Assembly: GCA_044221315.1 (NCBI GenBank)
Contig: JBGAPK010000013.1
Location: forward strand, 1-64,000
Direction of reading: 5' to 3'
Length of the DNA stretch: 64,000 nucleotides
Source: JAFEBO01 sp044221315
GTDB lineage: Bacteria; Planctomycetota; Phycisphaerae; Phycisphaerales; UBA1924
How positions within the stretch are numbered: the stretch's first letter is position 1; each line of letters begins with the position of its first letter. The position numbers and the translations under genes were made by a program. The notes under the pieces are model-generated. The model made no database searches, had not been told where the DNA came from, and saw only the letters and a list, made by a program, of their open reading frames with translations. Of this stretch, positions 17,573 through 25,057 are shown piece by piece.

Positions 17573-17646
17573 TGGGCAGGCCGGGACTCGAACCCGGGAC
17601 CCTTCGCGTGTAAAGCGAATGCTCTAGCCAACTGAGCTACCCGCCC
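17573..17646 (-). tRNA. trnV: tRNA-Val (anticodon TAC)
   Basis: 74 nt cloverleaf. The acceptor GGGCGGG pairs with CCTGCCC (one G-T), discriminator A. The anticodon stem TTCGC/GCGAA encloses loop TTTACAC with anticodon TAC. The T arm is CCGGG-TTCGAGT-CCCGG. CCA is not encoded. It sits between the ABC exporter genes and waaA on the same strand. Confidence 0.96.
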
Positions 17647-17694
17647 GAACTCGGAAGTTTACGCGAGGTCCGGCGAGGGACAGGCGGATGCTCA

Positions 17695-19014
17695 TCACGT
17701 CGCCGACGTTCGCCGGAACATCATGACGCCCAACACGAACCCGACGATGCCGATCGCGAGCAACACCGCGAGCGGAAAGACCATTTCCTGAGGCGAAAAC
17801 CCGCGCCAGAGCGCGCCCTCGATCGCCAGAACCGCCCACTTGAACGGGCTGGCCGAACTGACCGACTGCATGAAGGCCGGCATGAAGAAAATGGGGATCG
17901 TTCCGCCGCCGATCATCGCCATGACGAGGATCACAGCGCGCCCGAACCCGGCCGAGCCCTCGCCCGACTTGCCGATCACGGAAAGGAACATCATCACGCC
18001 GACGAAGGCGATCGCCGAGGCGACCGTGGCCACCAGCAGCATCAAAGGGCTTCGCAGTTGCACGTTGAACACGGCCGCGAAGAGCCCGATGAGCACCCAC
18101 TGAACGAGCATGCAGGAGATGAATCCGGCCGCGGCTTTGCCCCCGATGACCTGCCAGCGCGAGACCGGCGCGCAGAGAAGCCGGATCAGCGTTCCTCTCT
18201 GGCGATCGTGCGCGAGAGTCGCGACGAAGGCCGTCACGCATCCCATCAGCCCCCAAACGATTCCCTGCGGGAGCGAAACCTCAAACGCATTCGTCGGCGC
18301 GGCGTTCTCACGCGTCAGTTGCTTGAGTTCGACCTCGACCGGGCGGAAATTGGACATCGGGTCTGAAACGGTGCCGGCCGGGGCGGCCTCGGCACGCTTG
18401 GCGTTGTCTTCGAAGATCGAATCGAGATTCTGGAGCGCTGCACCGAAGAGGATCTTGCGTGTGTTGTCGATGTCCGGCGCTTTTGCGATCGATTCCTTTG
18501 CCTTGGCGAGCTGCTTCTTCATTCCCTTGGGATCGGAGAAGGTCCTCCCAAGAGTCATGAAGGCAAGCTGGTTCAACTTGCCCTCGAGCAGCCCGGCCTC
18601 GCCCTTGCGGCTCGGATCGACGAAGCCCTCGATCCGCGGACCCTTCCCGGTCGCGAAAATGTCGTCGAACCGCCGCTGAAAATCCTCGGGAATCACAACC
18701 GACGCGATGACGTCGCCCTTGCGCACCAGCGCCTCGGCTTCCTGCGTCGTCTTGACGGTGCGCACCTTGAGGCCGTCGGCCTTGCCGAGATCGGTAACAA
18801 AGTTCGTCGCGGCGGGGCCGGAGTCGAGCTGGACAACTGCAAGCTCGATCTTGCCACGCTCGCCGCCGCCGCCGCCAAACATGAAACCAAAGAACATCGC
18901 GAAGATGATCGGGAAGACAAACGTGAAGAATGCGGCGGCCTTGTCCCGCAGGAGCAATCGCACGTCGGTCCATGCGATCGCCCACAAGGCCCGGATGCCG
19001 GCGAGGAATCCCAT
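17695..19014 (-). CDS. ABC-2 type transporter permease
   Basis: 439 residues. One transmembrane segment near residues 28-48, a large extracytoplasmic domain (about 55-255), then five or so segments from about 260 to 435: the layout of NatB/YhgE-type ABC-2 exporters (ABC2_membrane_3). The Gly-rich stretch MFGGGGGERG follows the first segment. The start ATG overlaps the ATPase gene stop by one base (TGATG), so both are one operon. Substrate unknown; the family includes drug, sodium and polymer exporters. Confidence 0.88.
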   Translation of the reverse strand: MGFLAGIRALWAIAWTDVRLLLRDKAAAFFTFVFPIIFAMFFGFMFGGGGGERGKIELAVVQLDSGPAATNFVTDLGKADGLKVRTVKTTQEAEALVRKGDVIASVVIPEDFQRRFDDIFATGKGPRIEGFVDPSRKGEAGLLEGKLNQLAFMTLGRTFSDPKGMKKQLAKAKESIAKAPDIDNTRKILFGAALQNLDSIFEDNAKRAEAAPAGTVSDPMSNFRPVEVELKQLTRENAAPTNAFEVSLPQGIVWGLMGCVTAFVATLAHDRQRGTLIRLLCAPVSRWQVIGGKAAAGFISCMLVQWVLIGLFAAVFNVQLRSPLMLLVATVASAIAFVGVMMFLSVIGKSGEGSAGFGRAVILVMAMIGGGTIPIFFMPAFMQSVSSASPFKWAVLAIEGALWRGFSPQEMVFPLAVLLAIGIVGFVLGVMMFRRTSAT

Positions 19015-19865
19015 CAGTCCCGGAGCCTCCTTCCCGTCAGAGTGAGGAAAACACTCTCAAGATCGGGGCGATCGATGTGGACGCCGGTCACGCCGTGCTG
19101 TTGTTGCGACAGAAGTCCCGCGATTTCACGGAGCGGGTCGTCGGTCTCGAGGCGCTCGTGTTTCTCCGCGCGTTCGACGCGAACAACGCTCCTTCCGCCG
19201 TGCGACTGAATCAAATCGTCGACCCCGCCGACGCACAGAAGCCGGCCTTTGTCGATGATCCCGACGCGGTCGCAGAGCCGCTGGGCTTCTTCCATGTAGT
19301 GCGTCGTGTAGATGATGGTGCGGCCTTCTTTGGCGAGGTCGCGGATCGTGTCGAGGATGTTGTTGCGGCTCTGCGGATCGACGCCGGCGGTGGGCTCGTC
19401 GAGCAGAAGGAGCGGCGGGTCGTGGATCAGGGCTGCGGCCAAATTCAGCCGGCGCTTCATCCCGCCGGAGTACGTGCCCGCCCGATCGCGGGCGCGGGGA
19501 AGCAGCCCGACCAGGTCCAACGCACGATCCGCCCGTTCGCCGAGCCGGCTGCCCGAGAGGCCGTACAGCCGCCCAAACAGAAACAGGTTCTCTAGCGCGC
19601 TGAGGTCGTCGTAAATCGCCAGGGCCTGCGGCGCAAAGCCCAGGTGTGCCCGAACCGCGTCCGCGGTTGGCGGACCAACCCCGTCGAGTTCGACGGAACC
19701 GGAGTCTGGCGCCAGAAGGCCGACGCACATGCCGATGGTTGTGCTCTTGCCAGCGCCGTTGGGTCCGAGCAAGCCGAACACCTCGCCGCGCCGAATTTCG
19801 AGCGACAAGTCGTTCACGGCGACGAGGTCGCCAAAGCTCTTGCGGAGATTGGTCAGGCGAAGCAC
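19014..19865 (-). CDS. ABC transporter ATP-binding protein
   Basis: 283 residues. Walker A LLGPNGAGKSTT near residue 35-45, signature YSGGMKRR near 130, Walker B LLLLDEPTAGVD near 150, then the H-loop TTHYMEEAQ. The NatA/CcmA-like class pairs with ABC-2 permeases, here the downstream gene. The start is probably GTG 19865 (giving MLRLTNLRKSFGDL after initiation); a CTG at 19871 is possible. The frame is open far upstream through kdsA on the other strand, which is not coding. Divergent from kdsA with about 50 bases between starts. Confidence 0.92.
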   Translation of the reverse strand: MLRLTNLRKSFGDLVAVNDLSLEIRRGEVFGLLGPNGAGKSTTIGMCVGLLAPDSGSVELDGVGPPTADAVRAHLGFAPQALAIYDDLSALENLFLFGRLYGLSGSRLGERADRALDLVGLLPRARDRAGTYSGGMKRRLNLAAALIHDPPLLLLDEPTAGVDPQSRNNILDTIRDLAKEGRTIIYTTHYMEEAQRLCDRVGIIDKGRLLCVGGVDDLIQSHGGRSVVRVERAEKHERLETDDPLREIAGLLSQQQHGVTGVHIDRPDLESVFLTLTGRRLRD

Positions 19866-19904
19866 GGGCAGGATTATGGCAGGCCCGGGTGCGGATATTC
19901 CCTC

Positions 19905-19910
19905 TACGAT
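19905..19910 (+). promoter_or_regulatory. -10-like hexamer at the kdsA start
   Basis: TACGAT within CCTCTACGAT, ending 6 bases before the kdsA ATG. That spacing would put the transcription start at the initiation codon (leaderless mRNA). No clear -35 box. The identical 10-mer sits at the same distance from folP. Confidence 0.35.
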
Positions 19911-19916
19911 TCGGCG

Positions 19917-20765
19917 ATGCCCCGGACCTGCCAAGTCGGACATATCGCAATCGGTGGAGGTAAGCCCCTCGCCATCATCGCCGGACCATGCGTGATCGAA
20001 TCCCGCGAAATGGGGCTGGAGATTGCCGGCACCCTCAACGCGGCGTGCAAGTCCGCGGGGCTTTCGTACATTTTCAAGGCGTCTTTCGACAAAGCCAATC
20101 GGTCGAGTGTGTCGTCGCCGCGCGGGCCGGGGCTGGAGAAGGGCCTGGATTGGATCGCCTCGATCGGGCGGGAACTGTCCGTCCCAACCACCACCGACAT
20201 TCACGATCCTTCCCAAGCGGAGCCGGCGGCCCGGGGCATCGACCTGATCCAGATCCCGGCGTTCCTCTGCCGCCAGACGGACCTGCTGTTCGCAGCCGGG
20301 AAGGCCGCGGCCGAACACCGCAGGGCCGTCAATGTTAAGAAAGGCCAGTTCCTTTCTCCCGGCGAGATGACCGGCCCGGTTCGAAAGCTCGCCGAGGCAG
20401 GATGCACCAATGTGATGTGCACCGAGCGGGGCACCTTCTTCGGGTATGGGCGTCTTGTGAATGATTTTCTTGGGCTGGGCGACCTGCTTGAACTGAACGG
20501 GAAAAGCGTCGGATCCCCACCGCCGGTCTGCTTTGACTGCACCCACAGCACCCAGTTGCCCGGCGCGGGCGAGCAGACGGGAGGCAGGCCCGAGCGAGCG
20601 CCGCTCCTCGCACGGGCCGCGGTTGCCGCGGGAGTCCACGCGATATTCCTGGAATGCCATCCGTCACCCCAGAAGGCGATGTCGGACGCGAGCACGATGC
20701 TTCCGTTGGACGGCGTGCCGGGCCTGATCGCTCGCCTCGGGGCCATCCGGGCGGCGCTTGGCTAG
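19917..20765 (+). CDS. kdsA: 3-deoxy-8-phosphooctulonate synthase (Kdo-8-P synthase)
   Basis: 282 residues. Condenses arabinose-5-phosphate with PEP to Kdo-8-phosphate. Family motifs: IAGPCVIES near the start, FKASFDKANRSS, GLDWI, TDIHDPSQAEP, IQIPAFLCRQTDLL, NVKKGQFLSPGEM, CTERGTFFGYG, and FDCTHSTQLPG near the end. Length matches the E. coli enzyme (284). There is no Shine-Dalgarno before ATG 19917, and a TACGAT hexamer ends 6 bases upstream, suggesting a leaderless transcript. Complements waaA for Kdo-lipid A synthesis. Confidence 0.95.
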   Translation: MPRTCQVGHIAIGGGKPLAIIAGPCVIESREMGLEIAGTLNAACKSAGLSYIFKASFDKANRSSVSSPRGPGLEKGLDWIASIGRELSVPTTTDIHDPSQAEPAARGIDLIQIPAFLCRQTDLLFAAGKAAAEHRRAVNVKKGQFLSPGEMTGPVRKLAEAGCTNVMCTERGTFFGYGRLVNDFLGLGDLLELNGKSVGSPPPVCFDCTHSTQLPGAGEQTGGRPERAPLLARAAVAAGVHAIFLECHPSPQKAMSDASTMLPLDGVPGLIARLGAIRAALG

Positions 20766-20830
20766 AGACTCGAGGTTTCGAAAGCCCGGCTAGACTGGCC
20801 GGGCCGACCGAATATCCGTCCGCGACGACG

Positions 20831-21592
20831 ATGACCATGGAACAGCCGACAAGCCCTTCCGACTCTGCGTCGATTCGCATCAGCGATGAACGTGGTTTCA
20901 CGTACGAGCGTCGAATCATCGCGCTCAAGCGCCGGCTGGTCCGCGAGGCAAGCATCGCGATGTCGATGCTCGACGCCGCGATCGACGCGCTTTTCAAGCT
21001 CGATGTGGACGCGGCCAAGGCCGTCCGCAGGCAGGACGACCGCGTCGACGCGGAAGAAGTCGCGATCGAGCAGGAATGCTATGAGATCCTGGCCCTTCAC
21101 CACCTGTTTGCGCGGGACTTCCGCGCGATCACTTTTGTGCTAAAGGTCAACACGGATATTGAGCGCGTCGCCGACCACGCAAGTTCGATCGCGAAGGTCG
21201 CGGTCAAGATCGCGCAGAACGCGGAGGGCGCGCCCCCCGTCGCCCAGTGGCCGACCGCCCTGAACGAACTGGCGCAGCGCGTGCCAATGATGTGTCACCA
21301 GTTGATGCGGGCGGTGCTCGACGAGGACGTGGACGGCGCTCGCTCGTTGGTCCAGGCCGATGAAATCATCGATCAGCTTGACCGGCGGCTCTTCGAGGAG
21401 ATCCAGTCGCTCATCCGCGAGGAAGGCCGGACCGACGGCGCGATCACGACGGGCATGTACATGTACCGGCTCGGGCGCGAACTCGAGCGCGTCGCCGACC
21501 TCATGACAAACGTCGCGGAGGACATCGTCTATCTCGCGACTGGCTCGATCGTCCGGCACACCGAGCGGCGCCGGCCACGGCCCAAAGCCTGA
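20831..21592 (+). CDS. phoU: PhoU-family phosphate regulation protein
   Basis: 253 residues; two PhoU repeats of three-helix bundles (about 35-125 and 140-235) with the acidic metal-binding signatures (the D-x-x-V-D-x-x-E pattern in DDRVDAEEVAIEQE and ADEIIDQLDRRLFEEI) and ERVADHASSIAK / ERVADLMTNVAEDI. PhoU lowers Pst phosphate transport and restrains PhoR signalling. No pst genes are in the window. It follows kdsA by 65 bases; ATG 20837 is an alternative start. Confidence 0.93.
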   Translation: MTMEQPTSPSDSASIRISDERGFTYERRIIALKRRLVREASIAMSMLDAAIDALFKLDVDAAKAVRRQDDRVDAEEVAIEQECYEILALHHLFARDFRAITFVLKVNTDIERVADHASSIAKVAVKIAQNAEGAPPVAQWPTALNELAQRVPMMCHQLMRAVLDEDVDGARSLVQADEIIDQLDRRLFEEIQSLIREEGRTDGAITTGMYMYRLGRELERVADLMTNVAEDIVYLATGSIVRHTERRRPRPKA

Positions 21593-21662
21593 GGCCACCC
21601 GAGTGACGCCAACGCCCAGTCAGGAACCGATCGGACCCGAATCCGGGAGGCGACCGGCTCGG

Positions 21663-21668
21663 TACACT
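21663..21668 (+). promoter_or_regulatory. -10-like hexamer before the 94-residue gene
   Basis: TACACT ends 8 bases before ATG 21677, again compatible with a leaderless or near-leaderless transcript. The -35 region is not recognisable. Confidence 0.3.
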
Positions 21669-21676
21669 TACCCGCG

Positions 21677-21961
21677 ATGTCTCTCCCCGAACGCCAGCGC
21701 ATCCTCGCCGAAACAACCGCGGCACGGGACAAGGCCGAAACCCTGCTCCGGGCACTTGTAGAGGCCCGGCAGGTTTCCGACAAGCGCTTGGCCGAGTTGA
21801 AGCTGGGCGATCAGTTGAAGAAAGTGACCGGCAAGAGTTCGATGGACAACGCTGTCGCGGCGGCGCAGCGGACGGTCGACATGTTGAATCGCGCGCTCGA
21901 CGATTTCAAGCGGGACCTCTCAGAAGAAGATCTGGCGATGGCCTACGACCCGAAGAAGTAG
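21677..21961 (+). CDS. Small helical (coiled-coil) protein, unknown
   Basis: 94 residues, highly charged and helical, with heptad-like spacing of hydrophobics in residues 5-45 and 55-85 (LLRALVEARQVSDKRLAEL; VDMLNRALDDFKRDL). No signal peptide or membrane segment. I do not recognise a family. It lies between phoU and the convergent amino-acid permease. A TACACT hexamer sits 8 bases upstream and there is no Shine-Dalgarno. Confidence 0.65.
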   Translation: MSLPERQRILAETTAARDKAETLLRALVEARQVSDKRLAELKLGDQLKKVTGKSSMDNAVAAAQRTVDMLNRALDDFKRDLSEEDLAMAYDPKK

Positions 21962-21992
21962 CACCACGCAGGATTGTCTAGATCGTCGACAT

Positions 21993-23375
21993 TCAATCGG
22001 CTTGCGCCGGCACGATCGCAACCGGGTAGAGCCGGCGCCAGATGAAGTAGACCGGCACGCCGGCCGCGAGAATTCCCAGCCACATGAGTGTGGTCTTCGG
22101 ATCGCTCTGGATCGAGAGCACGGTCATCGCGACGCTTGCAACGACGAAGACGGCCGGCACGAACGGGTAACCCGGCACGCGGAAGGGGCGGGCGTGGGCG
22201 TGGTGCTTTGCCCTGAGAATGAACAGCGCGATCGCGCCCATTCCGTAGAAGATCCACATAGTGAAGACGAACGAACCCGCAAGAGCGTCGAAGTCCTTGA
22301 GGAATATCACCGCGGCGCACGACAGAGCGAACTGGATCCAGAGCGCCACGGCCGGCGTTTCATATCTGGGATGCACCCGGGCCAAGAACCGGAACAGCAA
22401 TCCATCCCGCGCCTGCGCGAATGTCACCCGCGCGCCCGTCATGACGGAGGCGAACGACGAGCCGAGCGTTGAGAGAATGATCACGGCGGCAATGACCTGC
22501 GCACCGACGCCGCCCGAGAGCCGTTCCATGGTCGTCATCGCGACAGTCTTTGTCGCCCGCATCTCTTCGAGCGGGACGAACCAGAGATAGACGAGATTGA
22601 CGGCCACATACAGCGCAATGACCGCGAGCGTCCCGATGATGTACACCCTCGGCAGCGTCTTTGCCGGATTCTTGATCTCTCCCGCGATCGCTCCGACATC
22701 CGACCAACCGTCGTAGGTCCACATGATCGAGGTGATCGCGGCGAGTACGCCCGCCAGGAGCCCGATCTTCACCGGAGACGCCGCAAGCCCGGTCGTGGCG
22801 GCGGCCGGCGAGCCGAAGATCGCAACGATGGCGCCCAGAACGATGATCCCGAGCAGCGCGAGGTACTTGAGACTCGTCACGCCCATCAGCAGGCGCGTGG
22901 AACCCTTCACGCCCAGAACATTGATGAGAGTCAGAACGAACAGCGCTCCGCACGTGAGAATCTGCGGATTCCACTCGACCCGGAAGAGCGTATTGAAGTA
23001 CTCCGCGAAAATGAACGCGATACCACCAGCCGCGGCGGGCTTCGTGATGAGCATGTAGGTCCAGCCAAAGACGAAGGCCGGGCAAGGGCCGAATCCCTCG
23101 CGCAGGAAAACGTAAATGCCCCCGCTCCTGGGCATCATCGCCGCGAGTTCGGCAAAGGTGAGCGCCCCGCAGAGCGCGATCAACCCGGCGGCGAACCAGA
23201 GCCCGAGGATGAGCCACGGGTCACCAAGATTCTGCGCGATGGTCGTCGGGGTGCGGAATATGCCGCTGCCGATCACTACCCCCACCATCACGGCGATGGC
23301 GCCCCAGAAGCCGACCTTGCGGGGCAAATCAGGGGCGGGAGTGCCCACGCCGGAAATGGACGGATCGGCCTTCAT
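21993..23375 (-). CDS. APC-superfamily amino acid permease
   Basis: 460 residues with about 12 hydrophobic segments. Typical APC features: GFWGAIAVMVGVVIGSGIF in the first helix, FAELAAMMPRSGGIYVFLREGFGP in helices 2-3, and the Asp/Trp-rich region MWTYDGWSDVGAIAGEIKNP. Closest in style to LAT/SteT-type transporters. Substrate cannot be read from sequence. It is divergent from the aldehyde dehydrogenase, with starts 44 bases apart, so the two may share control. Confidence 0.9.
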   Translation of the reverse strand: MKADPSISGVGTPAPDLPRKVGFWGAIAVMVGVVIGSGIFRTPTTIAQNLGDPWLILGLWFAAGLIALCGALTFAELAAMMPRSGGIYVFLREGFGPCPAFVFGWTYMLITKPAAAGGIAFIFAEYFNTLFRVEWNPQILTCGALFVLTLINVLGVKGSTRLLMGVTSLKYLALLGIIVLGAIVAIFGSPAAATTGLAASPVKIGLLAGVLAAITSIMWTYDGWSDVGAIAGEIKNPAKTLPRVYIIGTLAVIALYVAVNLVYLWFVPLEEMRATKTVAMTTMERLSGGVGAQVIAAVIILSTLGSSFASVMTGARVTFAQARDGLLFRFLARVHPRYETPAVALWIQFALSCAAVIFLKDFDALAGSFVFTMWIFYGMGAIALFILRAKHHAHARPFRVPGYPFVPAVFVVASVAMTVLSIQSDPKTTLMWLGILAAGVPVYFIWRRLYPVAIVPAQAD

Positions 23376-23407
23376 GCGGGCTGAGAGTATCGCACGATCG
23401 GTCCCGG

Positions 23408-23413
23408 TACGCT
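23408..23413 (+). promoter_or_regulatory. -10-like hexamer at the aldehyde dehydrogenase start
   Basis: TACGCT ends 6 bases before ATG 23420, the same spacing seen at kdsA and folP. No clear -35 box. Confidence 0.3.
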
Positions 23414-23419
23414 TGCGCT

Positions 23420-24853
23420 ATGCCCGGAGAGTGGACAGTTCGGAACGCCTCCAATCTTCAGTCGGAATGGGTTGCCATCGGCTGCGCCAAACGGGGGGCA
23501 ATTCTCCGCGCCATCGCCGGCGCGTTGACCCGGTCGCGTGAGATCATTCTCTCCGCCTGCTCGGCAGAGACCGCACTCACAAAGGCGGAGCTCGAGCCCG
23601 AATTCTCCCGGATGACGCGAACGCTGGAAATGTTCGCGGAGCTCATTGAAGATGAACGTTGGGTCCGTGCCGCGATCTCTTCTCCTGAAACCAGCGCGTC
23701 CGACGCCATCGGCCCAAATCACGACGTCCGCTCGATGCTCATCCCTCTCCACGGCGCGGTGATCGTCTTTGGTGCAAGCAATTTCCCGCTCGCGTACGGC
23801 GTCTGCGGCGGAGATACGGCGAGCGCACTGGCGGCGGGCTGTCCGGTCGTCGTGAAGGAACATCCGGCGCACCGGAGTACCGGGCGCATGATCGCGAAGA
23901 TTGCCCGAGATTCGCTTCGCGCGTCCGGGGTCAATCCCGACGTGCTCACGTACGTGGAGGACGACGGAACGCGAACCCCCGAGCTCGCGAAGCAACTCGT
24001 CGAGGATTGGGCCGCGGCAGCGGTCGGCTTTACCGGGTCGTTCGCGGTCGGAGCGCATCTGCACCGCCTCGGCGCGAACCGGGAGCGCCCCATTCCGGTC
24101 TATGCAGAGATGGGGAGCGTCAATCCAAACGTGATCTTCCCCGCAGCCCTGTCATCGCGCGCGGAGGCGATCGTTTCGCTGCTTGCCGCATCGATCGTTC
24201 AGCGGAACGGGCAACAGTGCACGTGCCCCGGCATCGTTTTCTTGCACGGGAGTTCCGAAGGTATCCCCTTCGCAAAACGATTCGCCGACGCGCTCGCCGT
24301 GAACCCTGCACGACGGATGCTGTCGCCTTCCGTCGCTCGAAATTTCTCCGAGGCGGTAAAGAGAATCTCGGCGGCGCGAGACGTCCAACTCATCTCGCCC
24401 AAGCTGCCGTCATCCGACGGCCTGATCGGGCCGTGCGTTCTCTACTGCCCGGGACCCGAGGCCATCGCGCAGCAGGAACTCGTGCTTGCCACAGAGATGT
24501 TCGGCCCCGGAGTTGTGGTGGTGGACGATCCCGGCCACGATGCGGACTACATCGCCTTCCCCGGCATTCTCACTTTGTCGCTATGGGCCGACGAACCGGA
24601 CTATCCGGCGGTGAGCCGGTTCCTTGATCGAAGACGATTCGGAGCTGGACGCGTTGTCTTCAACGGCGTCTCCACCGGCGTCCGCGTCGCCCCCGCCATG
24701 GTCCATGGAGGCTCATGGCCTGCCACCAACCGCCCCGACACCACCGCCGTCGGCGCGCGAGCAATCGAACGCTGGTGCAGACCGGTCTGTTTTCAGAACT
24801 TCCCCGAGGAACTACTGCCTCCGGAATTGCGGGCCGGTCGGCCGATTGGGTGA
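23420..24853 (+). CDS. Aldehyde dehydrogenase, 2,5-dioxovalerate dehydrogenase-like
   Basis: 477 residues of the NAD(P)-dependent aldehyde dehydrogenase fold. The cofactor region has VFGASNFPLAYGVCGGDTASALAAGCPVV-type sequence, the general-base Glu lies in YAEMGSVNPN, and the nucleophile Cys in GQQCTCPG. The EMGSVNP and GQxCT patterns are those of alpha-ketoglutarate semialdehyde (2,5-dioxopentanoate) dehydrogenases, which finish uronate, pentose or hydroxyproline breakdown. No other genes of those pathways are nearby, so the substrate is uncertain. Divergent from the amino-acid permease. Confidence 0.85.
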   Translation: MPGEWTVRNASNLQSEWVAIGCAKRGAILRAIAGALTRSREIILSACSAETALTKAELEPEFSRMTRTLEMFAELIEDERWVRAAISSPETSASDAIGPNHDVRSMLIPLHGAVIVFGASNFPLAYGVCGGDTASALAAGCPVVVKEHPAHRSTGRMIAKIARDSLRASGVNPDVLTYVEDDGTRTPELAKQLVEDWAAAAVGFTGSFAVGAHLHRLGANRERPIPVYAEMGSVNPNVIFPAALSSRAEAIVSLLAASIVQRNGQQCTCPGIVFLHGSSEGIPFAKRFADALAVNPARRMLSPSVARNFSEAVKRISAARDVQLISPKLPSSDGLIGPCVLYCPGPEAIAQQELVLATEMFGPGVVVVDDPGHDADYIAFPGILTLSLWADEPDYPAVSRFLDRRRFGAGRVVFNGVSTGVRVAPAMVHGGSWPATNRPDTTAVGARAIERWCRPVCFQNFPEELLPPELRAGRPIG

Positions 24854-24958
24854 CTCGATCGGGTCATGCTGCCCGTGGAAAGGCGTTGAAATCAGTACGG
24901 TGGCCCACCCGCGCACTTTCTACCGATTTCTCGCCCTCCAAGCCGATACGGCAGGACA

Positions 24959-24983
24959 CGCGGCAGCCTTGCCGCGGGTTTTT
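24959..24983 (+). terminator. Rho-independent terminator after the aldehyde dehydrogenase
   Basis: A 7-bp stem (CGCGGCA at 24959-24965, TGCCGCG at 24970-24976) with loop GCCT, followed by GGTTTTT. It lies about 105 bases after the aldehyde dehydrogenase stop and before ftsK. Confidence 0.65.
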
Positions 24984-25057
24984 CCATGGTCTCATCGGCC
25001 GCGGTGTACCGGCCGGTGAACCTGGCTCCGGCCGCGGCTTTGCGAGGCATCTTCCTT

